In this document: positions 7,873 through 16,656 of the stretch, one piece after another
Numbering within the stretch: the first letter of the stretch is position 1
How the letters are laid out: each line of letters starts with the position of its first letter
DNA from: Brevibacillus antibioticus
GTDB taxonomy: Bacteria > Bacillota > Bacilli > Brevibacillales > Brevibacillaceae
DNA length: 64,000 nt
Direction of reading: 5' to 3'
NCBI RefSeq assembly: GCF_005217615.1
Contig: NZ_SZNK01000001.1
Location: 3,898,501-3,962,500, forward strand
Program-made: the position numbers and the translations under genes
The notes under the pieces: generated by a model
Seen by the model: only the letters and a program-made list of their open reading frames with translations
Databases searched by the model: none
Told to the model about the DNA's origin: nothing

Positions 7873-8175
7873 ATGGGTGTATCAGATTGTAATTTGTTTG
7901 GAAATTTTAAAATGGAGCCTCAAGGACGGGCAATAATCAAGAACAAAAACACCGGAAAGACAATCAATGCGCATTGGACTTATTACAAATGTAAATGCAG
8001 AGACTTTTTTGCTTGCAGTGGCGCTCCTCAGCTTGGTGAACCAATTTTCGATTATTTAACCAACCATTATTTAAATGCAGCTGCAATGAGTGGGATTGTA
8101 ACAGTCCACGTTGATCCAAGTAACAATTCGGATACATCAAAATCAACAATCCCAGGACATCGTTTTATGTGGTAA
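7873..8175 (+). CDS. Hypothetical protein (100 aa)
   Basis: I chose the ATG at 7873 because AGGGAGG lies eight bases upstream; the frame is open further left, but that part runs into the transposase relic. The protein begins MGVSDCNLFGNFKMEPQGRA and contains YYKCKCRDFFAC, a Cys-rich patch, and ends PGHRFMW. No signal peptide or membrane segment. Composition is more AT-rich than the neighbouring core genes. I do not recognise a family; the Cys cluster could bind a metal. Confidence 0.55.
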   Translation: MGVSDCNLFGNFKMEPQGRAIIKNKNTGKTINAHWTYYKCKCRDFFACSGAPQLGEPIFDYLTNHYLNAAAMSGIVTVHVDPSNNSDTSKSTIPGHRFMW

Positions 8176-8200
8176 TTTAGGAATCAAAAAATAAACAACT

Positions 8201-8710
8201 TTAATTTTCTTTACTACTCATAAATTGCTTTGTCCTGATATCATCCCAATATCTATCAATTTTAAGTGTCCCATCTTCTAGTAATAAAGTTACTTGAGCT
8301 GCTCCTTGTATAACCTCATTTTTTGATGAGTCTTTCAAGAGAATTGTGTAACTAACGTCAATCTCCCCAGAAACCGTATCTCTTTTGAATTCAGTAATTT
8401 CTACATTTTCTACAGTTAAAAAGATGTCATTATAAGCTAAATACGCAGCGGTAAAACCCATATTTGCTTTGATGATATTTTCTGCTTCCTTCTTAGTTAA
8501 ATAAGGTGTTGCCTTGTCTTGTATTACTGTTATATAAGCGGTAAAGTCATTGGTTTGTTTTGTATATCCCTCTTTTTTAACTTCGTAATTTATTTTACTA
8601 AAATCAATTAATTGCTGTTTAACTTGTTCTTTCAGTTCTGTATCGGAAATGTCTGATGAACATGCAGTGAGACTAAACAATAACAAAATGGCTGTAAGTA
8701 TAATCTTCAA
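8201..8710 (-). CDS. Putative lipoprotein (169 aa)
   Basis: The TTG start at 8710 is preferred because GGAGGG lies at ideal spacing; a GTG at 8725 is the alternative. The N-terminus MKIILTAILLLFSLTACSSD is a textbook lipoprotein signal with lipobox LTAC. The mature part is acidic and Lys-rich, with TVENVEITEFKRDTVSGEID and a C-terminal LKIDRYWDDIRTKQF, resembling small extracytoplasmic lipoproteins of unknown function. It lies in the low-GC accessory patch, convergent with the hypothetical gene to its left. Predicted to be anchored to the outer face of the membrane. Confidence 0.75.
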   Translation of the reverse strand: MKIILTAILLLFSLTACSSDISDTELKEQVKQQLIDFSKINYEVKKEGYTKQTNDFTAYITVIQDKATPYLTKKEAENIIKANMGFTAAYLAYNDIFLTVENVEITEFKRDTVSGEIDVSYTILLKDSSKNEVIQGAAQVTLLLEDGTLKIDRYWDDIRTKQFMSSKEN

Positions 8711-9215
8711 ATTGCATCCCTCCACAAGGTAAATATAACCAATTATACCAATTTAACTTATTGATTAGAAATGAAACAAGATAATTAAGCCTGCGTTGTA
8801 TCGATGATGATGAATTTTGGTCCTTTTCAGAGAGCTTACACAACACAATCGTTAACGTCGTTTTTCCGCTTCTTCTTTTACCTTTTTTATAAAAAACAGT
8901 TGTTTTTTTACCATTTTTACCTATAAGGTAGGAGGGTGAAAAGCATGCATATCTCAACAAGGCGTAAACAAATACAAATGGAAATATTTAGGGATACTTC
9001 GAAAAAAATTAGAGTCTAACCCGCAATCAGTTAAGTCGTAGGCCCTCCAAAATAGAGGTTTTTTTGCATTCTTGAGCCGGACGGTCGCGTAAAAAACCTG
9101 CATTATGTTGGCTGTCTCCCTAATTGGACGAGGGTATTGGAAAAATAAGGAGAAACATATTGGAGAAAAATGAGTCTAATATATAAAGCAAGCATCGCGT
9201 GGGGGAGGGATTTTT
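8711..9215. other. AT-rich intergenic stretch without a clear gene
   Basis: About 500 bases, noticeably AT-rich. I see no protein with family features. One possible micro-ORF on the plus strand (8945-9019; 24 residues starting MHISTRRKQIQ) has a strong AGGAGGG site but could equally be the leftover 5' end of a lost gene. A weak hairpin CCTC/GAGG followed by seven T's lies near 9049-9067. The stretch is part of the accessory patch that begins at the transposase relic. Confidence 0.5.
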
Positions 9216-9395
9216 ATGCCAATGTGGGCGTTCTTATTAACCATTGTTGGTGGCTTGATTGTATTTGGTGTAATTTATGACCAGATCAACAAAAGAAAAA
9301 TGAGAAAGACTCCCAAGAACTTGAGCAGTTCCCAAATGGTGTACACAGAGAACTATCTAAACGAAGTACGTAATGATATTAGCGGACCACAATAA
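9216..9395 (+). CDS. Small single-pass membrane protein (59 aa)
   Basis: Starts MPMWAFLLTIVGGLIVFGVI, one strongly hydrophobic N-terminal helix, then a basic stop-transfer stretch (NKRKMRKTPKN) and a hydrophilic tail ending NDISGPQ. The ribosome-binding site GGGGGAGGG is strong. No family recognised. A weak hairpin with a T-run follows at about 9404-9430. The topology, a helix followed by positive charges, suggests the tail stays in the cytoplasm. Confidence 0.65.
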   Translation: MPMWAFLLTIVGGLIVFGVIYDQINKRKMRKTPKNLSSSQMVYTENYLNEVRNDISGPQ

Positions 9396-9481
9396 AAAAT
9401 GCAGCCCACTCTCTCTTGGGAGTTTTTTAGCATATGCAGTTGGGTCTCTTTTGGGCTCGGCGCAAGCTCTCTTCCAAAACC

Positions 9482-9511
9482 GAATAAGGGGTCAGTGACT
9501 GATGCATGCTA
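9482..9511 (+). promoter_or_regulatory. Candidate sigma-G promoter before the DUF3905-like gene
   Basis: GAATA (9482-9486), an 18-bp gap and CATGCTA (9505-9511) fit the sigma-F/G consensus, 20 bases before the start of the next gene. It suggests forespore expression. Confidence 0.4.
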
Positions 9512-9531
9512 TGGGATAAAAGGAGGTCCAG

Positions 9532-9891
9532 ATGATGGATAACGAGAAGCAAAGGAACGACAAGACGAAGGATATTTCCCTCGATGGGACGCTGCCGCAT
9601 CAAATCAGTGCTCCTGACTTCAAAAACTCGTCCCGTACGATTCAAAAGCCATTCGTCAATGAGTTCGGAGTCGTCATCGGTGACAGCTTGTACGAGTCCA
9701 AGGAATCTCCCTTACACAACTGGAGCACAGAAACCGATCCCTCCATCATGTCAGGGGATGAGTGGGTACATCCGACCAATGACATTGGCTGGAACTCGAT
9801 AGAAAACCGTGAGCTGCTAGAGGATCAAGAAAAACCAGATGGAGCGCGTTTTATGCATCCTACCCTCGACGTGAGCAAAGGCAGGGACTAA
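9532..9891 (+). CDS. DUF3905-like protein (119 aa)
   Basis: Soluble, acidic protein with PFVNEFGVVIGDSLYESKES, DPSIMSGDEWVHPTNDIGW and ARFMHPTLDV. The pattern MSGDEWVHPTNDIGWN is, to my memory, the hallmark of DUF3905, a family of unknown function in endospore formers. Two adjacent ATGs (9532, 9535) follow AGGAGG; the second has the better spacing. A sigma-G-like promoter sits just upstream and a strong terminator follows, so it is probably a single-gene, sporulation-linked unit. Confidence 0.75.
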   Translation: MMDNEKQRNDKTKDISLDGTLPHQISAPDFKNSSRTIQKPFVNEFGVVIGDSLYESKESPLHNWSTETDPSIMSGDEWVHPTNDIGWNSIENRELLEDQEKPDGARFMHPTLDVSKGRD

Positions 9892-9907
9892 TACCAGCTT
9901 TTTCATG

Positions 9908-9952
9908 CAAGCCCGTTCGGCAGAGGCCCTTCTGACCGGACGGGTGTTTTTG
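9908..9952 (+). terminator. Intrinsic terminator
   Basis: CCCGTTCGG and CCGGACGGG with an inner AGA/TCT pairing form a long hairpin followed by TGTTTTT. Confidence 0.8.
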
Positions 9953-10034
9953 GATTGCACTTGCACCTCGAGACTCGGGGCACTACTCTGACTTGTGTTA
10001 CAATAGAGGACAAGTAGCAGAAAGGAGCTAGTCC

Positions 10035-10337
10035 ATGAGTATCACACTTTCGATAGAGCCAGCGTTTTCCCATGCCTATCAACGTTATGCCGGGTTTTTA
10101 CCGGGAGATACGCTTCGATTATATGTACGAACAAGCGGCCCCGGGACCGGTGGCATGTTTTATGCGATTGAAAAAGATGAGGCCCTCATCGATGATGCTG
10201 TGTTTGAAGTAGAGGGGTTGCGATTTGTCATTCGTCCAACTGATTTCTGGTATTTCGACGGAGGACATCTGAGCTACAATCCGCTCTATGGCGAGTACGG
10301 CTTTCACTTCACCAACCCTCGTCTGGATGACAACTAG
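10035..10337 (+). CDS. HesB/YneR-like protein without the cysteine ligands
   Basis: A 100-residue protein of the HesB/IscA-like fold family. The segment FLPGDTLRLYVRTSGPGTGGMFYAI is where A-type iron-sulfur carriers have their first conserved Cys, and the tail SYNPLYGEYGFHFTNP is where the CGC motif would be. No cysteine is present anywhere in the protein, so it is unlikely to carry an Fe-S cluster in the usual way. This matches the YneR-type subgroup in Bacillales, whose function is unclear. It starts with AAAGGAG well spaced before ATG and lies 68 bases before the M50 protease gene. Confidence 0.78.
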   Translation: MSITLSIEPAFSHAYQRYAGFLPGDTLRLYVRTSGPGTGGMFYAIEKDEALIDDAVFEVEGLRFVIRPTDFWYFDGGHLSYNPLYGEYGFHFTNPRLDDN

Positions 10338-10405
10338 AATAGAAACTTCTCTTGGCTTGATTCGTAAGAAGGAATATCTGCCTATATCTTCTGGGAGGAA
10401 AAACG

Positions 10406-11518
10406 ATGAAAAAAAGCCGTTCAGTCCTTTTGGCGATCGGTGCTTTCTTACTTGCCAATGTAAAATGGATATTTAGCATACTGAAGTTTTCGAAATTCGG
10501 AACCACCATTCTATCCATGGGGATTACCTTATGGGCGTATGCCATGTTTTACGGATGGAAATTCGCCGTGGCTCTCGTCTATCTGATCTTCGTCCACGAA
10601 ATGGGGCATGTGATTGCCGCCAAACGAAAAGGAATCGCGACTTCACCCGCTGTCTTTATTCCTTTTGCCGGAGCCTTCATCGCCATGAAAGACTTACCGC
10701 GTGATGCAAAAACGGAGGCGTACCTAGCCTACGGCGGACCCTTGGCGGGGATGATTGCTTTCTTGCCTGCCCTTCCGTTGTATTGGTATACGCAGGACCC
10801 TTTCTGGGGGTTGGTTATCTATTTGGGAGCTATGCTCAATTTATTTAATCTACTGCCCATCTCTCCGCTGGATGGTGGCCGCATCGTTTCGGTATTGTCG
10901 ACGAAAATTTGGTTTATCGGGTTAGCCGGGCTGGGTGTTATGCTGTTCGCCAACCCAGGGCCGATTACTGTGATCATTTTCATCATCGGCTTGATTACGT
11001 GGTACAACCGCCTACGTGGCAGCTATCAACAAAAGCTCCTGCAATACGAACGCGAAAGGATTGCAGACTTCCAGCAAAGTATAGCTAAATGGCCCGCGCT
11101 GGAATCGACATGGGATATTCGCATGCAAATGAATGCCGAGGTAAATGCGATCAACCAGGAAGATTTGAAGAAATTTTACGTTCCATTTGTGCAGGACAAA
11201 CAACGCCTACAGCGTGACTTCAAGCGACTCGATAAAGTGTATGTGAATAGAAAATGGGAACTGTTCAGACAGTGGGAACGAGAGCCTGTTTTGTATTACG
11301 ATTCGGACCCGAACCGACCAATCCCATCCGATGCGCTTCGTGATGGAGAACGTGTGGCGCAAGAGAGGTTAGCCGAACTGGATGAGCAAATGCACCAGCT
11401 CACTACGTACTACGATGCACCGAGCTCTACGAAGTGGAAAGTGTTAGTTGCCTATCTCGGTCTCGCTGCTGTACTGTCAGCGTTTTTCGTCTACGCCCAA
11501 CAAATACTGCACCGGTAA
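10406..11518 (+). CDS. Site-2 protease family (M50) intramembrane metalloprotease
   Basis: Polytopic membrane protein of 370 residues. The zinc motif HEMGH lies at residues 64-68 inside a hydrophobic helix, and the second ligand motif NLLPISPLDGGRI follows near residue 150, as in other S2P proteases. A central cytoplasmic region of about 170 hydrophilic, helical residues and a C-terminal helix (KVLVAYLGLAAVLSAFFVY) make it longer than SpoIVFB-type enzymes. Such proteases cleave substrates within the membrane, often releasing transcription factors; no partner is visible next to it. GGGAGG precedes the ATG. Confidence 0.92.
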   Translation: MKKSRSVLLAIGAFLLANVKWIFSILKFSKFGTTILSMGITLWAYAMFYGWKFAVALVYLIFVHEMGHVIAAKRKGIATSPAVFIPFAGAFIAMKDLPRDAKTEAYLAYGGPLAGMIAFLPALPLYWYTQDPFWGLVIYLGAMLNLFNLLPISPLDGGRIVSVLSTKIWFIGLAGLGVMLFANPGPITVIIFIIGLITWYNRLRGSYQQKLLQYERERIADFQQSIAKWPALESTWDIRMQMNAEVNAINQEDLKKFYVPFVQDKQRLQRDFKRLDKVYVNRKWELFRQWEREPVLYYDSDPNRPIPSDALRDGERVAQERLAELDEQMHQLTTYYDAPSSTKWKVLVAYLGLAAVLSAFFVYAQQILHR

Positions 11519-11722
11519 CCGCTTGCACTCTGCGTTGCTTGACAAAAATGGATACCTATCTGCGGCCTTCTCCGAGCGCAAAAACGTGCGCTACGGTTAT
11601 CTGAGGGTCGCTCTTGCCGACCAAAAGGGCAGAAACGCCCTCTATGGTGGTATATCGCTTTTGTACGTTCCACCCAATCAGAGTAAAATAGAAAATAGTA
11701 CTTTCATAAAATTCCAGAGAGG

Positions 11723-13072
11723 ATGACTTTTTACTTGGACACCGTCCCGATAGTGCTCAACCTACTGCTTGTTATATTTCTTGTTTTTCTCAACGGCTTT
11801 TTCGTAGCCGCAGAGTTCTCGCTCGTGAAGGTGCGACAAACGCGCCTGACACAGATGGTGAATGAAGGTAACAGACGTGCAGTCTATGCCCAAAAAGTAA
11901 CGCATAAGCTAGACGCTTACCTATCTGCCTGCCAGGTCGGGATTACTCTCGCCTCGCTGGGACTGGGTTGGGTCGGGGAACCGGCCATTGCCCATATGAT
12001 TGTGGAGCCTTTGCTTGGATCTTCAGGATTGCCTACTTATGCGATCTCCGCGATTTCTTTTGGTGTAGCCTTTGCGATTATTACGTTCCTCCACATTGTC
12101 TTGGGTGAGTTGGCTCCGAAATCTTTGGCCATTCAAAAAGCAGAAATGACCTCGTTGTGGGTTGCCGCGCCATTGATGTTTTTCTATAAATTGCTTTACC
12201 CGGCTATCTGGTTCTTGAACGGAACCGCCAACGCTCTCATGAGACGACTCGGACTCGAAGCCATCTCGGAACATGAAGCGGCACATACCGAAGAAGAAAT
12301 TCGCCTGCTGGTCAACCAAAGTCACCAAAGTGGCCATATCGACCAAACCGAATTGGCTCTTGTGGAACAAGTTTTTGATTTCTCCGAAACCGTTGCTCGG
12401 GAAACGATGATCCCGCGCATTGATATGGTTTGCTTATATACGACAAATACCTTTGAAGAAAACCTGGAGATTATCCGCTCGCAGCGCCACACGCGTTTTC
12501 CGGTTGCAGCTGAGGATAAGGACAACATCATTGGTTTTGTCCATGCGACAGACTTCTACCTTTCTGCCTTGCAAGACGGAAGCGTAGAGCTGGATTCAGT
12601 GGTCCGCCCTGTCCTGACTGTACCGGAAACCATGGAAATCAGCACAGTATTGCGCCTGATGCAGAAAAACCGTTCGCAGCTCGCGATTGTCATCGACGAA
12701 TACGGCGGAACAGCCGGTCTCGTGACGATGGAGGATATTCTGGAAGAAATCGTTGGGGATATCCAAGACGAGTTTGACGAGGAAAGACCAGAGATCGAGA
12801 AGCAAGACGATGGCCTCTCCGTATCCGGTATGCTCGTGTTGGCTGACCTGAATGACCATATTCCGTTCGAACTCGAATCCGAAGATGTAGACACGATCGG
12901 TGGTTGGTTGTACAGCCAGCTGGAAGAAGACATCGCTGTTGGTGCGACAGTCGAATGGGAGAACCACCTGTTCACCGTTAAGCAGATGGACCATCACCGT
13001 GTCACACGCGTTCTGATTACGCGTTTGGAAAAAGGTGAATCAGAGCAACAAGAACTGTTGACCGTCTCCTAA
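11723..13072 (+). CDS. CNNM/CorC-family membrane protein (DUF21, CBS pair, CorC/HlyC domain)
   Basis: A 449-residue protein often labelled hemolysin C, related to Mg2+ efflux proteins such as MpfA/YhdP. Order: N-terminal DUF21 domain with four hydrophobic segments (residues about 5-190, with AAEFSLVKVRQTRL), a CBS pair (about 215-345; ETMIPRIDMV, IVIDEYGGTAGLVTMEDILE) and a CorC/HlyC transporter-associated domain at the C-terminus (VSGMLVLADLNDHI). The ATG at 11723 sits directly against GAGAGG, which is too close; a TTG at 11735 (MDTVPIV) may be the true start. A terminator follows. Role in magnesium or cobalt handling is from the family, not shown here. Confidence 0.9.
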   Translation: MTFYLDTVPIVLNLLLVIFLVFLNGFFVAAEFSLVKVRQTRLTQMVNEGNRRAVYAQKVTHKLDAYLSACQVGITLASLGLGWVGEPAIAHMIVEPLLGSSGLPTYAISAISFGVAFAIITFLHIVLGELAPKSLAIQKAEMTSLWVAAPLMFFYKLLYPAIWFLNGTANALMRRLGLEAISEHEAAHTEEEIRLLVNQSHQSGHIDQTELALVEQVFDFSETVARETMIPRIDMVCLYTTNTFEENLEIIRSQRHTRFPVAAEDKDNIIGFVHATDFYLSALQDGSVELDSVVRPVLTVPETMEISTVLRLMQKNRSQLAIVIDEYGGTAGLVTMEDILEEIVGDIQDEFDEERPEIEKQDDGLSVSGMLVLADLNDHIPFELESEDVDTIGGWLYSQLEEDIAVGATVEWENHLFTVKQMDHHRVTRVLITRLEKGESEQQELLTVS

Positions 13073-13093
13073 TCATCACACGCTTAACACAAA

Positions 13094-13137
13094 CCAAAGC
13101 CCCACACCTGCTTACTTGGCTCGTGTGGGGCTTTTTC
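13094..13137 (+). terminator. Intrinsic terminator
   Basis: AAAGCCCCACAC and GTGTGGGGCTTT form a 12-bp stem followed by TTT. It lies between convergent genes and can act in both directions. Confidence 0.85.
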
Positions 13138-13169
13138 TATTTCGCAAGAGAGTTTGCACCCTCATTCGT

Positions 13170-14147
13170 CTACGTGGTTCCCTGGCCCGTGAGTTGCTTC
13201 CAGTTGTCCACGCCGTTGTCCTCCAAAATCCCCATCGTCACATCGCTAATATCTGGATCAGTGAGCAAGCTGTCGCGAATGCGGTATTTAATATCATCCG
13301 CCACAGCAAGGCTCAGTCCCGGCCGCAGTTCTACATAGCTCTCCACATGGTAAAAACGCCCTTCCTGCACAATCCGCATCTGGTTGATGTCCGTCACATC
13401 CGGATCAGCAAAAATGACTTTGGCTACCCGATCCTCGATTTCTTTAGGAGCTGCAATACCAATTAAACCGACCATGTTGTCGTACCCTACCTTGAATGCC
13501 ACACCCACCATGAGAATCCCGATCAGCATGGTAGCAATCCCGTCCAACAAAGCAAAGGAAGTAAACGTAGTGACGATTACGGCAATCAGTGCCAATAACG
13601 CACCAAGCGTAGCTACGATGTCTTCGTAAAAGACAAGTCTTGTCGGGGGAGCCGCACGTCCTACATTCCGAAAAGCTGCAGGGATGACAGCGAAGCCTTT
13701 CGCTTCCACCCGAGCTTCATCAACGATTTCGAACATTACTTTTACGAGCACGTATCCATCCACAATGACCGCCAGAGACAAAATAATGAAATTCAACCAA
13801 AAATGGCTGGATTCTGTTGGCTTGGAAATGAGATGGAAGCCTTTGATAATGGTTTCGTAGGCCATGACAGTTACGACGATCACTGCGACCATACAGAAAA
13901 TGTTAATGACTCGACCAAAGCCTGTAGGGAACCTCGATGTCGGTTTTTTCTCTGCGAGTACGCTGCCAAAGAAAACGAAGAACTGGTTGACCGCATCGGC
14001 TACCGAATGCATCGCCGACGCAAACATGGCTCCACTCCCACTATAGACAGCCGCAAAGCCTTTTGCGATGGCAAGCCCTGTGTTCCCCAAGGCCGCTGTC
14101 GCCGAGGACATGTTTCCCTTTTTTAGCGTTGCCCAGAAAGAGCCCAT
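13170..14147 (-). CDS. Cation diffusion facilitator (CDF) family metal transporter
   Basis: A 325-residue antiporter that exports divalent metals in exchange for protons. Six hydrophobic segments fill the first two-thirds. A metal-site HxxxD is seen at residues 47-51 (HSVAD) in helix 2, with the partner D in FYEDIVATLGALLAL in helix 5. The C-terminal part (DPDVTDINQMRIVQEGRFYH) is the cytoplasmic regulatory domain. A linker of about 25 residues between helices 4 and 5 (FRNVGRAAPPTRLV) is longer than usual. It is alone, with AAGGAGGG 12 bases before the start. Zinc or manganese specificity cannot be told. Confidence 0.9.
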   Translation of the reverse strand: MGSFWATLKKGNMSSATAALGNTGLAIAKGFAAVYSGSGAMFASAMHSVADAVNQFFVFFGSVLAEKKPTSRFPTGFGRVINIFCMVAVIVVTVMAYETIIKGFHLISKPTESSHFWLNFIILSLAVIVDGYVLVKVMFEIVDEARVEAKGFAVIPAAFRNVGRAAPPTRLVFYEDIVATLGALLALIAVIVTTFTSFALLDGIATMLIGILMVGVAFKVGYDNMVGLIGIAAPKEIEDRVAKVIFADPDVTDINQMRIVQEGRFYHVESYVELRPGLSLAVADDIKYRIRDSLLTDPDISDVTMGILEDNGVDNWKQLTGQGTT

Positions 14148-14293
14148 GATGTTGCCATTCCCTCCTTGAACGAGACGATTTTCTTTACTATTCCCTATTC
14201 ATAAGGAGTGTTCCTTATGAGAAATGGAACATATACACAAAGAAAAGACAGACATCCGAAGTCGAATATCTGCCTTTCCTTGATACCGCTACC

Positions 14294-14608
14294 TTAAGCT
14301 ACTAATTTCAATCCTGCTACGGCTATAATCACCATGGCGATGCACAAGATTCGCAGCTTGTCTTTTGCTTCCCCATAGAACAACATCCCGACCAGAGCGC
14401 TTCCTACCGTACCAATCCCTGTCCAAACCGCATAGGCTGTCCCCATAGGGATTTCTTTCATGGCGAAGGACAAGAGGAAGAAGCTGAGAGAAAAGCCACC
14501 GATCAGTACCGCAAAGGAACGGAACGAGGGCTTCTGGTTGACCTGTGTAATCCCCATCACGCCTACGACCTCAAACAACCCTGCAAAAATTAAGGATAAC
14601 CATGTCAT
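14294..14608 (-). CDS. SMR-family guanidinium exporter subunit (YkkD-like)
   Basis: A 104-residue four-helix small multidrug resistance protein. Helix 1 carries the essential glutamate ([12 protein letters not shown]), and the typical [20 protein letters not shown] follows. Its start overlaps the stop of the other SMR gene by four bases (ATGA), so the two are made together, as in heterodimeric YkkCD. A guanidine-I riboswitch heads the operon, so the natural substrate is most likely guanidinium rather than antibiotics. Confidence 0.9.
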   Translation of the reverse strand: MTWLSLIFAGLFEVVGVMGITQVNQKPSFRSFAVLIGGFSLSFFLLSFAMKEIPMGTAYAVWTGIGTVGSALVGMLFYGEAKDKLRILCIAMVIIAVAGLKLVA

Positions 14609-14958
14609 GCCACTTCCCCCTCCCTCTTCGGCTTCTCTTCATGATCCGGTGTGACCAGCTTCAACCCAAGGATTCCGCCCAGAAGAAGTGCGATCAAGCC
14701 TACTTTCGCCCAGCTGAACGGTTCCCCAAACAGGACCATTTCGCTAATAACGGTACCAGCCGTACCCAAACCGACGAAGACCGCATAAACCGTACTCGTC
14801 GGCAGCTTTTTCCCTGAATAGACCAAAACACCAAAGCTGATAATAATCGCTAGGATGGTCAACGCCCATGACCAAAAGCTGTCGGCGTGCTTCAAGCCCG
14901 CTACCCACATGACTTCAAATACTGCTGCTACGACAACCATCAACCAATATTTCCCCAT
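14605..14958 (-). CDS. SMR-family guanidinium exporter subunit (YkkC-like)
   Basis: First gene of the pair, 117 residues from the ATG at 14958, which has AGGAGGGAG upstream; the frame is open further left, but that part is riboswitch leader. Four hydrophobic helices, with the functional glutamate in [17 protein letters not shown] and the SMR signature [20 protein letters not shown]. The C-terminus adds a charged tail ([11 protein letters not shown]). YkkC and YkkD subunits insert in opposite orientation to make the working dimer (family knowledge). Confidence 0.9.
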   Translation of the reverse strand: MGKYWLMVVVAAVFEVMWVAGLKHADSFWSWALTILAIIISFGVLVYSGKKLPTSTVYAVFVGLGTAGTVISEMVLFGEPFSWAKVGLIALLLGGILGLKLVTPDHEEKPKREGEVA

Positions 14959-15068
14959 TTCTGTCTCCCTCCTCTTTCTTTTTACGCTCATCGCAACGGA
15001 CGTATCCGTTTTTATCGTTCCCCAAAATACATACTCATCCAAGATGGCTCAATCTTTCCGAATGCAAA

Positions 15069-15115
15069 AAAAGCCTCGGGTGAATACCATCACAGATATT
15101 CCTCCCGGGCTTTTA
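15069..15115 (-). terminator. Terminator overlapping the guanidine riboswitch 3' end
   Basis: On the minus strand AAGCCCGGG begins a hairpin closed by CCCGAGGCTTTTTTT. The left arm is the conserved 3' end of the ykkC aptamer, so ligand binding should prevent terminator formation and turn the operon on. Confidence 0.8.
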
Positions 15116-15205
15116 TCCCTCCGTGTACACGACCGTGGTCGTGGGTTTTCTCTCGGTCCTGACCGGCCAAATGACTGACCGCGGAACCCTAGAAAACTCC
15201 GTTCA
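15101..15205 (-). ncRNA. Guanidine-I (ykkC) riboswitch
   Basis: The minus strand contains the near-invariant blocks CTAGGGTTCCG, GGACCGAGAG, ACACGGAGGGATAAAAGCCC and GGGAGG in the right order. It lies about 140 bases before the SMR gene pair. The family binds free guanidinium and activates exporters and detoxifying enzymes. Confidence 0.95.
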
Positions 15206-15281
15206 TATGCAGTTCTTTTCTTGGGGTAACTGCCATCATCATATCAAAAAACGCCGTGTTTGACAATGAACGGGCGCATCG

Positions 15282-16607
15282 CTAAAAAAGCAAGAAGCCT
15301 AAGCTGATAATGGCGCCTGTCACGATCAACATCATCAAGCAGTAGCCCATAATATCCCGCGCACCCAATCCAGCAAGAGCCAGTACAGGTAATGCCCAGA
15401 ATGGCTGAATCAAGTTCGTCCACGCATCCCCCCAAGCAATGGCCATCGCTACTTTTGCATGGGGAACGCCCAGCTCAGTGGCGACAGGCAGCATGATTGG
15501 TCCCTGTACTGCCCATTGCCCTCCACCAGAAGGAATAAATACGTTCAATAAGCCTGCACTCAAAAACGTGAACAGCGGGAAGGTAGTAGGCGTCGAGATA
15601 CTGATAAACCATTGAGAGATACTCGCTGCCAGTCCTGAAGCTGTCATCATCCCGATAATACCTGCATAAAACGGGAACTGTACAACGATCCCTGTCGTGG
15701 TTTTCACCGCTTCATGCATGGCATCCAAAAACTTGCGCGGTGTCCCATGAAGGAGTATACCCAGAAACAAGAAGCCCATGATGACGACATCCAAATTCAA
15801 CTTAAAGCCTTTATCAGCAAAATAGTAAATCAAATAAATAATTCCGAGTGCGGAAACAAGAACCGAGATCAAACGGCTGTTTTCCATTTTGGAAGCAGGA
15901 GTATTGTCGACTTCATAATCAGTAGCAGCAGCCATTTCTTGTTGCGATTTCCCTTCTCCCTTGAATACAATCGTATCTTTTTCGGTAGGCATCATGAATC
16001 TGTTCACAATCGGGAGGATAATCATGATCGCGGCCACAATGGTCAGATTCATGGCTGAAAACATCGTTTCCGAGGTAGGAATGACACCGATGATGTTTTC
16101 TAGGCTATGCTTTTCAGTAGCGATCGTCAATGGAACAGAGCCAGCAAGTCCTCCGTGCCAGACGACAAATCCACCATATGCACTGGCAACTAGCAATCGG
16201 TAGTCTACCTTTTCCACTTGATTGGCAAGAACGCGTGCCAATAGCGCACTGATCACAAGCCCAAATCCCCAATTGATCCAGTTCGCCACACAGGAAACCA
16301 ATGTGACGAGTACAATCGCTTGACCTGGCGTCTTTGCCAGTGATCCCAAGGCATTCAAGCCACGCTTACAAATATTCGTACTGGCTAGCGTATGACCCGT
16401 AATCAAGATCAAGACCATTTGCATCGTAAAGCTGAGTAAACTCCAGAAGCCGCCTCCCCAATAGTTGACCATTTCCAGCGGCGTTTTGCCATTGACGATG
16501 ATCCCGGCAACAAACACGAGAAAGGTCAAAATGACTGCAAATAAAAAGGCGTCTGGCAAATAGCGTTGCACCATGCGGACTGAAGCGTTCGTTAAGGCTT
16601 GAAACAC
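15282..16607 (-). CDS. atoE: Short-chain fatty acid transporter, AtoE family
   Basis: A 441-residue polytopic membrane protein, close in length to E. coli AtoE (440). Family features are MVQRYLPDAFLFAVILTFLV at the start, WINWGFGLVISALLAR, and LNVFIPSGGGQWAVQGPIM, a conserved re-entrant segment. It imports short-chain fatty acids such as acetoacetate or butyrate. A sigma-54 promoter lies 50-66 bases upstream, and the gene directly preceding it on the same strand encodes an AtoC-like sigma-54 activator with its sensor kinase. The atoD, atoA and atoB homologues are not in this window. Confidence 0.9.
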   Translation of the reverse strand: MFQALTNASVRMVQRYLPDAFLFAVILTFLVFVAGIIVNGKTPLEMVNYWGGGFWSLLSFTMQMVLILITGHTLASTNICKRGLNALGSLAKTPGQAIVLVTLVSCVANWINWGFGLVISALLARVLANQVEKVDYRLLVASAYGGFVVWHGGLAGSVPLTIATEKHSLENIIGVIPTSETMFSAMNLTIVAAIMIILPIVNRFMMPTEKDTIVFKGEGKSQQEMAAATDYEVDNTPASKMENSRLISVLVSALGIIYLIYYFADKGFKLNLDVVIMGFLFLGILLHGTPRKFLDAMHEAVKTTTGIVVQFPFYAGIIGMMTASGLAASISQWFISISTPTTFPLFTFLSAGLLNVFIPSGGGQWAVQGPIMLPVATELGVPHAKVAMAIAWGDAWTNLIQPFWALPVLALAGLGARDIMGYCLMMLIVTGAIISLGFLLF

Positions 16608-16656
16608 ATTTTCATCCCCTTTTCAAAAAGCATTCGTGTACTTGTGCTTTCGATAT

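Noticed and set aside
8673..8960. 95-residue open frame on the minus strand
   Set aside because: Low-complexity AT-rich translation with no ribosome-binding site, overlapping the lipoprotein gene start.
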